This document shows positions 1-36,500 of a DNA stretch of 64,000 nt, piece after piece (positions within the stretch are counted from its first letter, which is position 1; every line of letters starts with the position of its first letter). The notes under the pieces are model-generated. The model ran no database searches, had not been told where the DNA came from, and saw nothing but the letters and a program-made list of their open reading frames with translations. The position numbers and the translations under genes were made by a program. The DNA lies in contig NC_135553.1 of assembly GCF_964340395.1 (NCBI RefSeq), positions 6,790,501-6,854,500 of the forward strand. The letters are read 5' to 3'. Source of the DNA: Glandiceps talaboti. Lineage: Eukaryota; Hemichordata; Enteropneusta; Spengelidae.

Positions 1-787
1 ACGTAAAAATACCAAGCAACATTTCAGCACAACTTAAAAACAGCAGACTTTTAATACTGAAAACTGAATTCATCATCTAGATCACTTCTTGATTCCAGGA
101 TGGATGTTTTTGATGACGGAAAATGTGGAACAAATGATGACAATAACTTGATAACATAAATACATGTAGATAAAAACTGAACCACTTAATATAGCTGCTG
201 TTACATTTGAAAGAGCCATAACAAAATATTTGTAGTGGAAATAAATGCATTGAGTAAAATGGAGTTGTTTCAGCTTCTGGATTTAAATAATATTTATATA
301 AAATACTATATACATATATATATATCTTTTATAATAAAGGGTTCCTCTGTCATCCTATATACCTCTCACTATCTTGTCATTCACAACTTGATTTCAAACC
401 ACGATTCTTCTCCAGTCTTTGTTCTAGCACTGAGCATGCCTTTTGTGAATCACATAACTGATTAAAACCCTGATCATTTACTGGTCTGTAGCCTAACACT
501 GTGTGCCTTTAGCTTATCATGGTTTTATAACAAAATTTCAACATAGCGCCCCCAGTGTTCATGATACTTTTTCTTTTTTCTTTTAACATCCTATGGTCAT
601 TTCCTGTTTATTGCCATTTCCCCATGCAAGGCATCAAAGCTGTAGAACTTTCTAGGTCTTTGTCTGTCTGAGTAAATGGATTTCCAGTGAGAGGATGAAC
701 AGAGAGTCCATTTCTTTTGAGACTAAAATCCCCCTTGTACTCTCAATTTATACAAGATTTTACATTCTGTAAGTATTCCTGGTTGAG
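1..787 (-). other. ERN1 3' UTR and downstream flank
   Basis: No other gene is visible. Immediately after the ERN1 stop the minus strand runs into AT-rich sequence with a polyadenylation hexamer about 180 nt downstream (607-612). The small plus-strand reading frame at 235-465 has no recognisable content and I leave it out. Confidence 0.5.
607..612 (-). terminator. Probable ERN1 polyadenylation signal
   Basis: The plus strand reads TTTATT, so the minus strand carries AATAAA about 176 nt past the ERN1 stop. This is a normal position for a short 3' UTR. Later hexamers could also be used; only transcript ends would decide. Confidence 0.45.
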
Positions 788-25088
<24,301 letters not shown>

Positions 25089-25244
25089 TTTTGCATCTCC
25101 AATTGGCAAGCGACGTACGAACACAGGAGAAAATGTTCCTCTTTTACAATATTTTGTCACTTATTCGATCATAATACCATCCAACGTGATGCAAGATTTC
25201 CAGGCTGAATAACACACGGAAGTTTGTATTTAATAAAGAGGAAG

Positions 25245-25250
25245 TGACGT
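25245..25250 (-). promoter_or_regulatory. TGACGT (CRE/UPRE-like) half-site upstream of ERN1
   Basis: The plus strand reads GAAGTGACGTATGG; on the ERN1 strand this is ACGTCACTTCC, a CRE-like core next to an ETS-like GGAA. It sits about 160 bp upstream of the ERN1 start codon. ATF6 and XBP1 bind TGACGTGG-type sites, but this one lacks the GG, so a UPR role is only a possibility. Confidence 0.3.
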
Positions 25251-25279
25251 ATGGCGTAAACCTTTCGTAGTCTTTCTCT

Positions 25280-25284
25280 ATTGG
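25280..25284 (-). promoter_or_regulatory. CCAAT box upstream of ERN1
   Basis: ATTGG on the plus strand gives CCAAT on the ERN1 strand, about 195 bp upstream of the start codon. This is a usual NF-Y distance. I did not find the CCACG half at the 9-bp spacing of a full ER stress element. Confidence 0.35.
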
Positions 25285-25964
25285 TCAACGATAGATAAAA
25301 GCGAAATTATCCTGTTACGGATCAAAAGTGTTTGAAACGACTGGCAATAATATATCATACAGTATGCTCCCCCATAGGAACCAGATGCCCTTTCTATATC
25401 CTCTGAATTCATGGATTTTCACTCGTAAAAATGTCAATCTATTTTTAGAAACATGACGCATGTATATTAATTTTGACCTGAGGGGTTATTGTTCCCGCAA
25501 AAGCTCATGGGAACATTTTCAGATTGCGATTGAAGAGCGCCACCTAGCACCACCAACGGAGAAAAGTCACAAATAGTTGAAGGATTTGGTTTTGTAGCTT
25601 TATCCGAATCTTCATCTTCGCCGTTGTGTATTTTAAACTCTGTCATATTTTCTTGAAGTCTGCGTTTCGTTAACAGAAAGGGACCAGAACATGTAGAGGA
25701 ACCAAGAAATTTAAAAACCAATCGAAAAAATAAATATGTAATAAGAATATCAGAATCTCAGAAGCTCCATCACGAATGAAAAGAACTCTTTTCAAAGTTG
25801 TTATAAGCATTATGCTTGAACTGACTTTTCTGTCTTACAAAGCACTGGTTGAACTATTTTGAAATTATTTAATCTCTTACCCCCTTGTGCCCCCCTCCCC
25901 AGGATTGAACACTGAACAACTAACAACGCCATGAACACATTGTTCATATTATCCATTTTTGTAA

Positions 25965-26010
25965 AAAAAAAAATAAAAAATAAAAATAAAAATAAAATAA
26001 AACAATAAAA
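25965..26010. repeat. A-rich (AAAAT)n tract
   Basis: A run of AAAAATAAAA-type units on the plus strand in the centre of the intergenic interval. It could be the poly(A) tail of a retroposed sequence, but no body was identified next to it. Confidence 0.7.
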
Positions 26011-27549
26011 AACTTAGGACCAACCTCTTATTTCCTGCATAGATCTGTAGGATAGCAGAGATTCAATTAAAACTTGGCTTAGCAAAATAAGAATTACTTC
26101 AAATTCAGGTGCAACTTCTGGCCTGTTAATTTAACTTATCAACATTTTAAAGACTGCAGGGGACACAAATTGATGTTTTCAAAAAACAAATTACATTACA
26201 CAACAAATGCATATAGGACATACAATCCTAAAACATTGCAATACTATTTATGTTGACAGTGAAACGAAATTAAAATATTATAGCATATTCAATATCCTTT
26301 GGGACGTTTGGCATAAGTTGTGGGTTGTCCTGAGATAACCCTGATAGCCAATCACGTATGGTTGAGTGAAATAATGGCGCACTATGATGGCAGTAATCCC
26401 CTGGGCCATTTGAACATTGTATGGAAGCGCCTGAAATATCACAATGTTAAATTTATTAGTGTTTTTTTTTTAATAACTGGGAAAACATTCTTATTGAATG
26501 AAAAAACTTGATAATCATGGAAGCACTTTCGATTCATTTGTTGCGGTTTCAATATCAAGTTCATATTTAGATTCCGAATTTCAGTAAAAATCCCATTCTG
26601 ATTCTAATTGTGGATTGAAGTCTTTCGACAGCCTACGAGGTACGAGGTGACTGTGATTTTGGTCGTAAAGATGTGGTTGATCTCAAAATTTCGGAGAAAT
26701 TTTACCGACACGACAAATGAACGCCATATCAAAACGAAAGAAACTGGCAGAGCAGAGTTTTATTAATAAACGCCCCTGCGCGAACAACTTGCGCAGTATC
26801 GTAACTTGAGCTTTTATTTACATCGTCCGTGATCAGCAGTTGAAGACCACATACAGAAGAGCGAGTGGCGATATTTTGTACACAAAGCAGACCCAAGGTC
26901 AGTGGACAGTAATAATACGTAACATTCTCATGGTCAATTTAGCTTATTAAGTGACCAGATTTAACAGTTCCATAATTCATCCATATTTTACAGATTAGTT
27001 GACAAACGTCGAGATCTAGTAATGAATGTGTTTTTGTGATATCGTCATTCGACTCGCCTTTTCCGATTCTTTCAAATCTAACTCCAGTCGTTGTCTGCTC
27101 GTGGTATCTTGCTATGTATGTTTAGATCATGTCACTTTTACTCGTAGAGAGTTTCTTAAGAGTGATCGGGTGGAGGACAGTTTCCCCATGTTTTATATTT
27201 CTTTCTTCTTCTTTGTAACGTATCTTCAATCGTGTGTCGTTATCAGTAGCACACACTAACCTTCAATTACTTGAATAAGTAACCAATTCGTATTAATTTG
27301 ATCAAATATATAACGAATGATAACTTCTTGTAGTAGTGTCTCATGGCTATATTTATCTTTCAGATCTCTGGAACTGGACCAATGTAAGTGTGAATCAGGG
27401 ATGTGCAGATATTTAGAGAGGCAATTACCACTATTGCGATCAGAATGTGAAGTGACCATATTTATGCCATCGATACAAATGACTTGAAGGGGTGGAAATA
27501 CCCACTTGAACAAACACACCTGTAACATACAACAAAACAGTATTTCAAA

Positions 27550-30500
27550 ATGACAGAGAAGAGGGTACCCCCACCAAGGCCTCCTGCACCGAAACTGTCA
27601 TCACTGAAAGGTAGCAAGAAAACCAACTTACCATCAGTAAGTATTCGATATAACCCTCTCATGTCACAAGATGACGATGATGACCTTGATGATGAGATTG
27701 CCATAGTAACAGAGCCAAAGAAACGGACTTCATCATTGCAAAGCAGAAGTGACACCTTAAGTAACAGTAGTGAGAATGGGTACTCAATGTCCTCTAAACC
27801 AAAACCGACAGAAAAGAAGGAAAAACCCAAACCTAGCACTCTACCAACGAAGTCAAGGTCATTTGACCGAGGTCTCATCACTGTTAGTGCTGAAACTCTG
27901 GAAGAGAACGAAGAAGAGGAAACAAAATCGTTATTTGATGGAATAAAAGATGCTATTAGTGATCCCTTGACGTTTTACAGTAAGTTATTTGAAGAGGAAG
28001 CTAAGGAGCTTGAAGACAGACCCCCACCAAGTCCCCCAATGAATAGAAGGCCAAGGTCAAGTAGTGCTAGGAGTAGTAATAATAGTCTAAATTCAAGAAC
28101 TCAGAGTCTAGATAGTCCATCGGAACTAATGTTTGGTGAAGACGCCCTCGACCTTGTCTCCGATCACTATGATACCCCAGCAACAGAAGGTATCACATTT
28201 CTAACAAAAGCTCAAAGTCAAGAAAGGTTACAGAGTCCACGGGGAGACCTTTCCAGAAGTCCTCCAAGGAGGGCACCAGACAGCCCCAAACGACATGCAA
28301 ATGCCAACAAGAAACCAAACAACATTACAATGTCATTTTCTGGATTATTGGCCCATTCTGTAGGACAAGACAGTGGACATGATGTGGAAGTACCCAAACT
28401 TAGTAAACAAACAAGTGATGCAGATGACAGTAAAGGTGACAGTCCAGTGTCAGATCCATGCAGTGATTTTTTAGATTTCAAACTTGAACAACCACAATCA
28501 CCCAAAGAAGACAAACCATTGGAAGCAATGATAGTTCCATCCGAACCATTCCCGTTTATACCAGTGCTGGTTGTTACTATGCTAGTATTTGCATACTTTA
28601 TTCTCCCACTTCCACCATACATACAAGGTGTGTTTGTAGGTTTTACGATGGCGTTCTTTCTTGGTAGTCTCTTCATCTGGTTAATGGTGCCATCAAGTCC
28701 CAAAGACTTCCCTGACCCTCCAGATGTCAACCTGTTGCCCCCATTAAGAGTACCAGTCACTAAACCCAAACTTAAAGAAGATGAAAAACTCCTGCATAAG
28801 GTGAGGCACATAATCTGATTGTTATCTTCTTTGCAATAATTCTGTAGTCATAGTCATTACTAACTTAATGTTTATGCTATCCTATGTAACAGTGCATTTT
28901 ACTACTCCAGACTAAGTTACCGGAAATAACTATGCTGATTATTAACATCTCAATTGGCCACTGCCTTCTACATTATTTTAAAAAAAGGAAATATAAACAG
29001 GGTGTCGACTGTAAGGTATGTTGTGTCACTCCTCTGTCTTGTTATAGGGGTATATTGTTAATGTCAAAATGCCAGACACAGCATACACAAGTATATCTCA
29101 TAGACTAAACAGGATGGTTACCCAAGGAAAATGAAATACATGTTATATTTTACATTTGTAATATAGTCTAGTCCCTATACACCTCCACGTTTAGTTAGAC
29201 ACCACATCGGCATCCATTGATCCAAACTAGTTTTAATACTGATGATCAGAAACAATTCCCGTGATAGTTCTGTTGTCAATTTTAAAGCTGTCAATATTTG
29301 ATGAGATAGAAATAATTGTGTTTTTACTGTTTTACATTTTGAGACACATAAAAGTTTTTATTTTTGCAATAATTCTATAGTCATAGCTATTACTAGTAGT
29401 CTGGATGCAAGTGTGGTATCCAATCAGATTTGATGAAGGATAAGACTTAAGACTACCGGATACATAGCATGTTGTTCATGGTTCCAGGTAAAAAACCATG
29501 GGGGTAAAACTACTGTCTACAGGATGTAACACTGTAACCAACACATTGGTTGATTATTAACCTTATGATGTGATAGTTAACCTTATGTACATCATGTACA
29601 TGTACCATGGCCTAATTCCACATAACCGGGTATTTCATAGAAAAGGGAATTGAAACATGATGATATATCCCAGGAAAAGGAAACACTTGTATATTATGCA
29701 TTCAGAGGGTGTCCATTTTATTTCTGATAATCAGAAACATTGATGATTCGTTCATACTTAGATAGAATACCATTTTCTGTTTAATTATCGAAAGTGTCAA
29801 AATTTCAATTTTGAAATATCAATTTGTACATTTTAGTTTTTTACTTTTAATTTCAAGTTTGGTATTACTGTTTGTTAATTGTCAATTCCATGTTTGTACT
29901 TTCAAAGTGTGATAGGTAGAATAGTGTCATAAAACAAGGCGTTAGTCTTAGACATAAAGAAAGCCCAGTACACAAATTGAGTATATTTGAATAATGTCAT
30001 TTACTGTACATAGAATTCTCAACAAAAGTCCACTTCATCACAAACATAGACTGTATTAAGATATCTTTTTTGGTCAGTCCTGTCAGTGACTCGTGATCGT
30101 GAGTGCTGGTTGATAGCTGGCACGATGTCATATCTTACAGACTGGAACAAACTGTGCAGTAAACATATTACTGGTTATCTGGTTCAACACACAACATTGT
30201 CAGGCCAGAGAACCAAATCTCTGGACTATAAAAATATCTGATACTGCCAATATTTCACAAAACTCAGTGACAGCCGCCATTTTTATCAAGGATTGAGGCC
30301 CCAAAAAGAAATATTAGATTTATCGTAAAGAAATTTTGATTGATAAAAATGAATTCCAAAGATTGCATGAATATTTCCACTGTCTTTAAATAGTCAGAAA
30401 ATAAAAGAATGACTATGTTCATAAAGTATTAGTTCTTACTTAACGTCTCTCCATAAAAAAATTAGTTAAAGATCAGAGGGCAAACTGTATTAAGATACCT

Positions 30501-33500
30501 TGTTGCCAACCCCCACATACAAGAAATGTGAGATTTACTTTAATAGATCAATGAAGGACATGAATGTCTACTCAAGACAAAAATTTACTCTTACACTCAC
30601 AGACTACCAAACGTTGTAAAAAATGTTTAAATTCCTCCCACAGAATTGTAATTTTGTTTTAAGGAGATCATGTCTATCATGTTGTATATTCAGGCATAAA
30701 GAAATTGTATTCCTTCATTTAAAGAGCAATCTCTGTTTTCTATCCAGTCAAATTGGATAAGATAAGGCAGGCAGTCAGACAGAGATGTCAAAGGTCATCA
30801 CCATAGTAATAGACAAGCCATTTGGTATCCTCACCAAAGTAGGCAAATCGTTGATCCAGATCTTATCATTGTCATCAGTGATGTATTAATGATTCTGACT
30901 TGCCACTGTTTAGAGTATAGGGATGAAATCAACCATCAAACTTTAAGTCAGCCATGCATGAATTCTGAAATTATCAAAATAGTCAAAACTGACAGCATCA
31001 GCTTTATGTCGTAAACCCATTTCTGTCATCTTTCTCTGACACCCTGTCCTAATTTATGACTTTAACATACAGGAAATGAAAAAAACAGAATCAAATAAAA
31101 GTATAAACGTGTGATGCAATACAGTATGTTGTACCTTTTGTCTTGTCAGTCATTAGCCTTGAAGACTTTATTGCATATGTAGGAAGCTATTGCATAATAG
31201 ATATTTCCTCCTCATTTGCATGTCACCATGGTAACTATGTCAGACAGTAATTGAAATTACTCATGTATTCTTCTGATCAGTGTTTTAAGAATTAAGTGAA
31301 ATTTACTGATATAACGTAAAACTCTACAGATTGATAATCTATTACAACTGAAATATTCACGTAATTCAGTATAAATGTACATCAGTGTTCCGTTCCTTCC
31401 AGGATTAGATGTTTCCTTCTAGAAAGCATAATGAATGTATGGTGACCCTGTTAATGTAAAGTAGTTGCTTAAATAGAGGCCAGGAAAGAGGTGTCACCTC
31501 CTAGAGGTCAACATTTGAGATTTAAAATGATGACATGTTGAATCTGATGATTGTTTCAATACCATGTTGACATGAACTGAAGTGTCTTGAAATGTAACCC
31601 ATATATAGTTACAAGATGACTGTGGGCTATCCTGTCAGAGTGCTGATTAGGTAAAATCTACCTGAGTTCCTAGGATATTTTGCAGAGAATCCTTCAGTAG
31701 TTTTGGAAGGTACCTTGTACATGTAGCAAAATATAGCAATCTATACAAGTTTACCAGATCCCCATATATTACCCATAAGTAACATAACTATTCTTGTTGA
31801 CAGAGACTCTCAGAGAGCACTAATAGTAGTTTAGTTTTGTTTTCATTTTCATTGAGATTGCATGAAACCCTAATACAACAGGAAATGCCCTTAGAATACC
31901 TTGTGTACGCTATACTTCTTTGTACTAAATACAAAATGAGGTAGTCATAGTCATATGGAAGTAGCATGGTTTCTTAGTTATCTCACAGGAGATATGTCTG
32001 AGAATATTAATGTAGGAATGAGTATTAATAATATTAGACATAATGATATATTTTTATTGGCATTATGCATTTAAAATACACTAGGAAAATGTTTGCCATG
32101 TTGCTTAAAACAAACAATTTACTATTTACACAAGATAAATATTTAAAATTGGTGACATAAGACAAGAATAAATCTGTTCAGACTTTTAAAACTGTACAAT
32201 TATAGTTAAAAGATTATCACAACAGTGACTGAACCACACGTGGAAAGAAACTGTTGCTAAAATGTACTTGACTTGACTTTTAAAGATCGATAGCGTCAGC
32301 CAGAAGGGAACAACTGAAAAAGGTCATTTGCGGTATGTGTACTGTCACTGGCAATAAGAGAGGCTATACACAGACAATTTGTTGGTGGTAGAGATTTCAA
32401 GAGAGGGCAAATCTGTTCCAATTTTTTCTATGCAGTGGCATGAGTATGAAAGAGAGCAAGCTCCAGTTTCCGAATAAATATATGCTTTATTAGAAATTTA
32501 TACACTGACGTTTGGGTCTCACACAAGAGACCTTCTTCAGGGATAGACTATAGGACACTGTAAAAAGTGCACAATGTCTACCGGTTGAAGCAGGTATGGT
32601 GAAACCGGTTGGAGTAGGAGTGACTGCATTTAAAAGGGAAACATATTTTTTATAAGAATAATTCCTACATTCAATATTTGTTATCAACAATTAGTTTTCA
32701 GTCTCATTCCCCCACCCCACCCCCACATGATAAAAGGTTGATGTGAGATTCAGAGTGTACTGTTTATCTAGGCGCAAGAGTTGGGATGAACCAGAGATAC
32801 AAATGTAGAAATTACATTAAATTAATATGATAGAGTATTAACTGTTTTACATGTTACTGTACTGATATCAGTCATAGTACTGTCAGGGGATTCCAATTAA
32901 TTAATGAATAAAGTAAATATCACAGGTGATACATGGTAGATGAAAAGGTCAAAATTAAGACATGCACTGACACAAAAAAATTAGTGAATTATTCATTAGA
33001 ATAAGGTAATTCATGAAGTAATGACTTGATAACAGGTACAGCAAATATAGAGGCAGAATTGGGTCGTTTCATAGACCGAGTTGGATCGTTTTGTAGGCAG
33101 AGTTGGATCGTTTTGTAGGCAGAGTTGGGTCATTTCATAGGCCAAGTTGGGTCATTTCATATGCAGAGTTGGGTCATTTCATAGGCCGAGTTGGATCGTT
33201 TTGTAGGCAGAGTTGGGTTGTTTCATCAACAGAGTTGGGTTGTTTCATGTGTACAGTTGGGTCGTTTTGTAGGCAGAGTTGGGTCTTTTCATTGGCTGTC
33301 TGAGTAGGGTCGTTTCATATCCTGATTTTCTATAAAAAGAACAACTGGAATACAACATAGTGGAAACAAATTGTGATGTAGCTAGGAGATATGACTATGT
33401 ATATCAAAGATGACACTGCCTGACACTGCCTAACACTGAGGAAGTCATCTCGTATTGGAACATAAGTAAAATATTGCAATGGCTACAAAAACTTATATTG

Positions 33501-36500
33501 AATATGACACTACAAAATATAGTATATGGAATATTAATTGTGAATTATTAGAGAAGAAATTATGAAAAATTGTATTGTATATGAAGATGTAGAACCTATT
33601 ATAGAAGATGACACTATTGGTTAGTAGGAATAGGATTGTTGATTATGAATTATGACGAAAGAAATCGTTGAAAAAATTCATAAGACTGCAAAGATTGATC
33701 ATGTATGTATATAGTAAAGTGAATATTTCCATACATGAAAGATGTGAGCTTTAGTGTGAATTTTATACTTGAAAGACAGGTGCTCTAGAGATAACACTGT
33801 CAGGTATAGATGAAAGAATTTTGATGGTAAAATTGTTTTGAAAATAATCTTATGGAAAATTATGACAAGAAGTACAGTTTTCATTTCGTACTGAAAATGA
33901 CACAACCAGATGTTGTAAAGCGATTACCATGTATATTGTCTAGTGTCTGTGTTCCTTTGTAGACAAGTATGGATGTGTTATTCCAGGTTGCTATGGTAAC
34001 ACATCCAGACTGAAATAAACTGATTGTGGTTATAAAGTGAGTAGCTATTAAGTGTCTGTAGTTGAGACGATTGAAATATCACTTTATATAGAAAAGACAT
34101 CATTCGGTATATGTAGCCTTGATACAGTGAATGTTAGAAATACGAGTTTTCTATTTGAGATGTGTCTAAAAGTGTATCATCAATCACTTCTAGAATTGTG
34201 TAAATCTGTCAGCCTTAGCATTTAAAAAAAGTAACAAATCTATATGTGTACGTCCACTCTCTAAAAGTGATATAAGAGTGTGTCTGTACATAGACATCTA
34301 TGGTCTGCTGAGAGATTTTAAATGGTTAATTGACGAGGCGTTCAGAGATTTATCTGTGAAAGAAACAAGACATGGAAATCTTTAATTGACTTCACTATAA
34401 AGACAACATGTAAATGTACATGTACATGTAAGTGTAGGTATTTAAACGAGTCTTGAAATGTTACTAGTATGTACCATACACATGTATGAAGACAGATAGG
34501 GAAGTGATTCTGAAAATGAACTATGTAAATGATGTAACTACATATACATGTAGTATACATTACACCAGGTGCTGCTCATTTCTAAATGATTCAGCTATTA
34601 CATATCAGATTCCCACACAGCTGTGTGAAGGGCAATATGATATTCATGCAATTTCCAGAAAATTGTATCTAAGGTTTGCGTTTAGAGGTAACCTAATCAG
34701 ACAAATATTGCAGTGCAGACCGGATTTACAGTATGTGTAGGAGGTATACATGCCCAGAATGAGTTGTGGCTGTAATCTGAGAATGTGGACACATCACTAA
34801 ATCAAGGCATATCACAGTAGCATTGGAAAAAAGACTAGTTTTGTTGACTAACTATTGGTAATCAAGTTACTGAAGTAATTCTGTCATATAGTGTTTATAC
34901 AGGAATAAACAGTGTTGTTGTAATTATAATTTTCACAGCAGTTTATCAGTGAATAACATATTGAGTTACATATATGCCTTCTAGATAAAAAAAAATGAAG
35001 TATATTATAGTATTAGTAAGAAATAGAAAAAGGATCCAATTTTTAGAGAAATAAAGGTCTACTGTCCTTGTACATTAATTCAGTAGAAAGAGGTATTCAT
35101 AGAAAATCATCTTGTATTTTTCTCGCTCATAAAAAAGGCAATTATTCATAGCAGCCAAAGAGAGATGTAATGGTATTTCCAATGAAAAGACTGTTCAAAA
35201 TTGAGCTAATTTATTGGTGTAATTTGATGACGAGTACCATGACCACGGCCTCATAGGTGTGTGTGTATGTGTGTGTGTGGGCTGCAAGAGGCAGGCATGT
35301 AAAATTTCAATGAAGTTTTCAATCTCAAATTCTGTTTATAGCATCCTAATTGCCAATTTGGCTTTTAAATGTCTGCATCTGTGTATTATATTTTAATATG
35401 CATGGAGGCACAACAAAATTTATTTATAACGATTCCTATTTCTTTTGATATTGGTTTCTGGTGATGTGGGATAATCTGTTTTGACATGCATTTTTATGAC
35501 TATACTCAAATGTCAGTTCATTTGTCTCACAGGGTCTTACATACAGCTTATAACATTTCTATGCAATGCTGTCTGTTACATGTATATCATGGTGTATTTT
35601 ACACTTCTGTACCATTTATAACTTTCTCTGCAATCTTGTCAATTATATCAGAGTGTATTTTCACTTTTAGTACCTCAAGGATAAAATCACCCCAAAAAAT
35701 ATTTTCTATGTGTTGTGTCTTAGATTAGGAAATAAATTCTGATAAATTATGCTATTTCTGTTTTCTTTGATAACAGTAAATCCTTCAAATAAACACTTTT
35801 AGATAATATTTTGTAAAATAATATAAATAATGTTAATAATGCTAATTGTTCAACAGATTGTAATAAATCTGATTGTACAGATAAAGTGAAAGGAATTTTT
35901 TTTAAATAAAATGGCTGAAAGAAATATACCTTGTATATATGATCCACAATTCCATTTTATATAGATTTACCTTGAGTAATACCAGTAACAAACACACAAT
36001 TATCAAATACCTTTCATTTATGTCAGCTACAGTTTTCCTGTTTTTCATCGATTTCTTTTTACATGTACTTCAGCTGCCATTTATCTTCATACATTTTTAA
36101 AATTACAAATCATTTTATAACAGTACAACTTGGTTTTCTCATAATTCGCTAATAATTTATGATGAACATATGACAATGTTAATTATATTACCTGACAAAC
36201 TGACAATTAAGTGCATTGACCCGGTTAGTTAAATACCTCATTTATAACCATTCAGATTTTAATTGCAGAATAATTTAAATTCTTGTTTTTTGAACAGGTA
36301 GAATAAATGAGATCTATACAAACTACATGTCACATTGTCAGTACAATACACCTGGTTCTGTATATTTCCCATGATTATGTCTGCTGAGTAAAGATAACAT
36401 AAAAACTATGTAGCCAATTATTGAGACTACATCCTAGACTGTAATTAGTGACAGAGTGATGGATTATTACTGTGAAATCTGCCGACAATTTTCAATTTCA

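Larger units (their letters stand above)
25089..27549. promoter_or_regulatory. Divergent ERN1/TEX2 intergenic promoter interval
   Basis: ERN1 (minus) and TEX2 (plus) start head to head 2.46 kb apart. CpG dinucleotides are denser near both ends (about 25000-25320 and 26620-27070) than in the AT-rich centre, as expected for two promoters. A minus-strand CCAAT box lies at 25284-25280 and a TGACGT half-site at 25245-25250. The TEX2 side has TGCGCAG-type motifs near 26775-26800. A possible TEX2 5' UTR intron runs from a donor near 26897 to the acceptor TTTATCTTTCAG ending at 27362. No TATA box was assigned. Confidence 0.6.

Noticed and set aside
25240-25290. Complete ER stress element (CCAAT-N9-CCACG) in the ERN1 promoter
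   Set aside because: CCAAT and a TGACGT core are present, but not at the required spacing and without CCACG.
25467-25721. 84-residue minus-strand frame upstream of ERN1 that looks somewhat protein-like
   Set aside because: No recognisable domain, no convincing splice acceptor upstream of it and no partner exon; it lies in the promoter interval. It could still be an unrecognised small exon.
27462-27881. 139-residue minus-strand frame over the TEX2 first coding exon
   Set aside because: It is antisense to clear TEX2 coding sequence.
28218-28811. 197-residue minus-strand frame
   Set aside because: Antisense shadow of TEX2 exon 1, with the biased composition expected from it.
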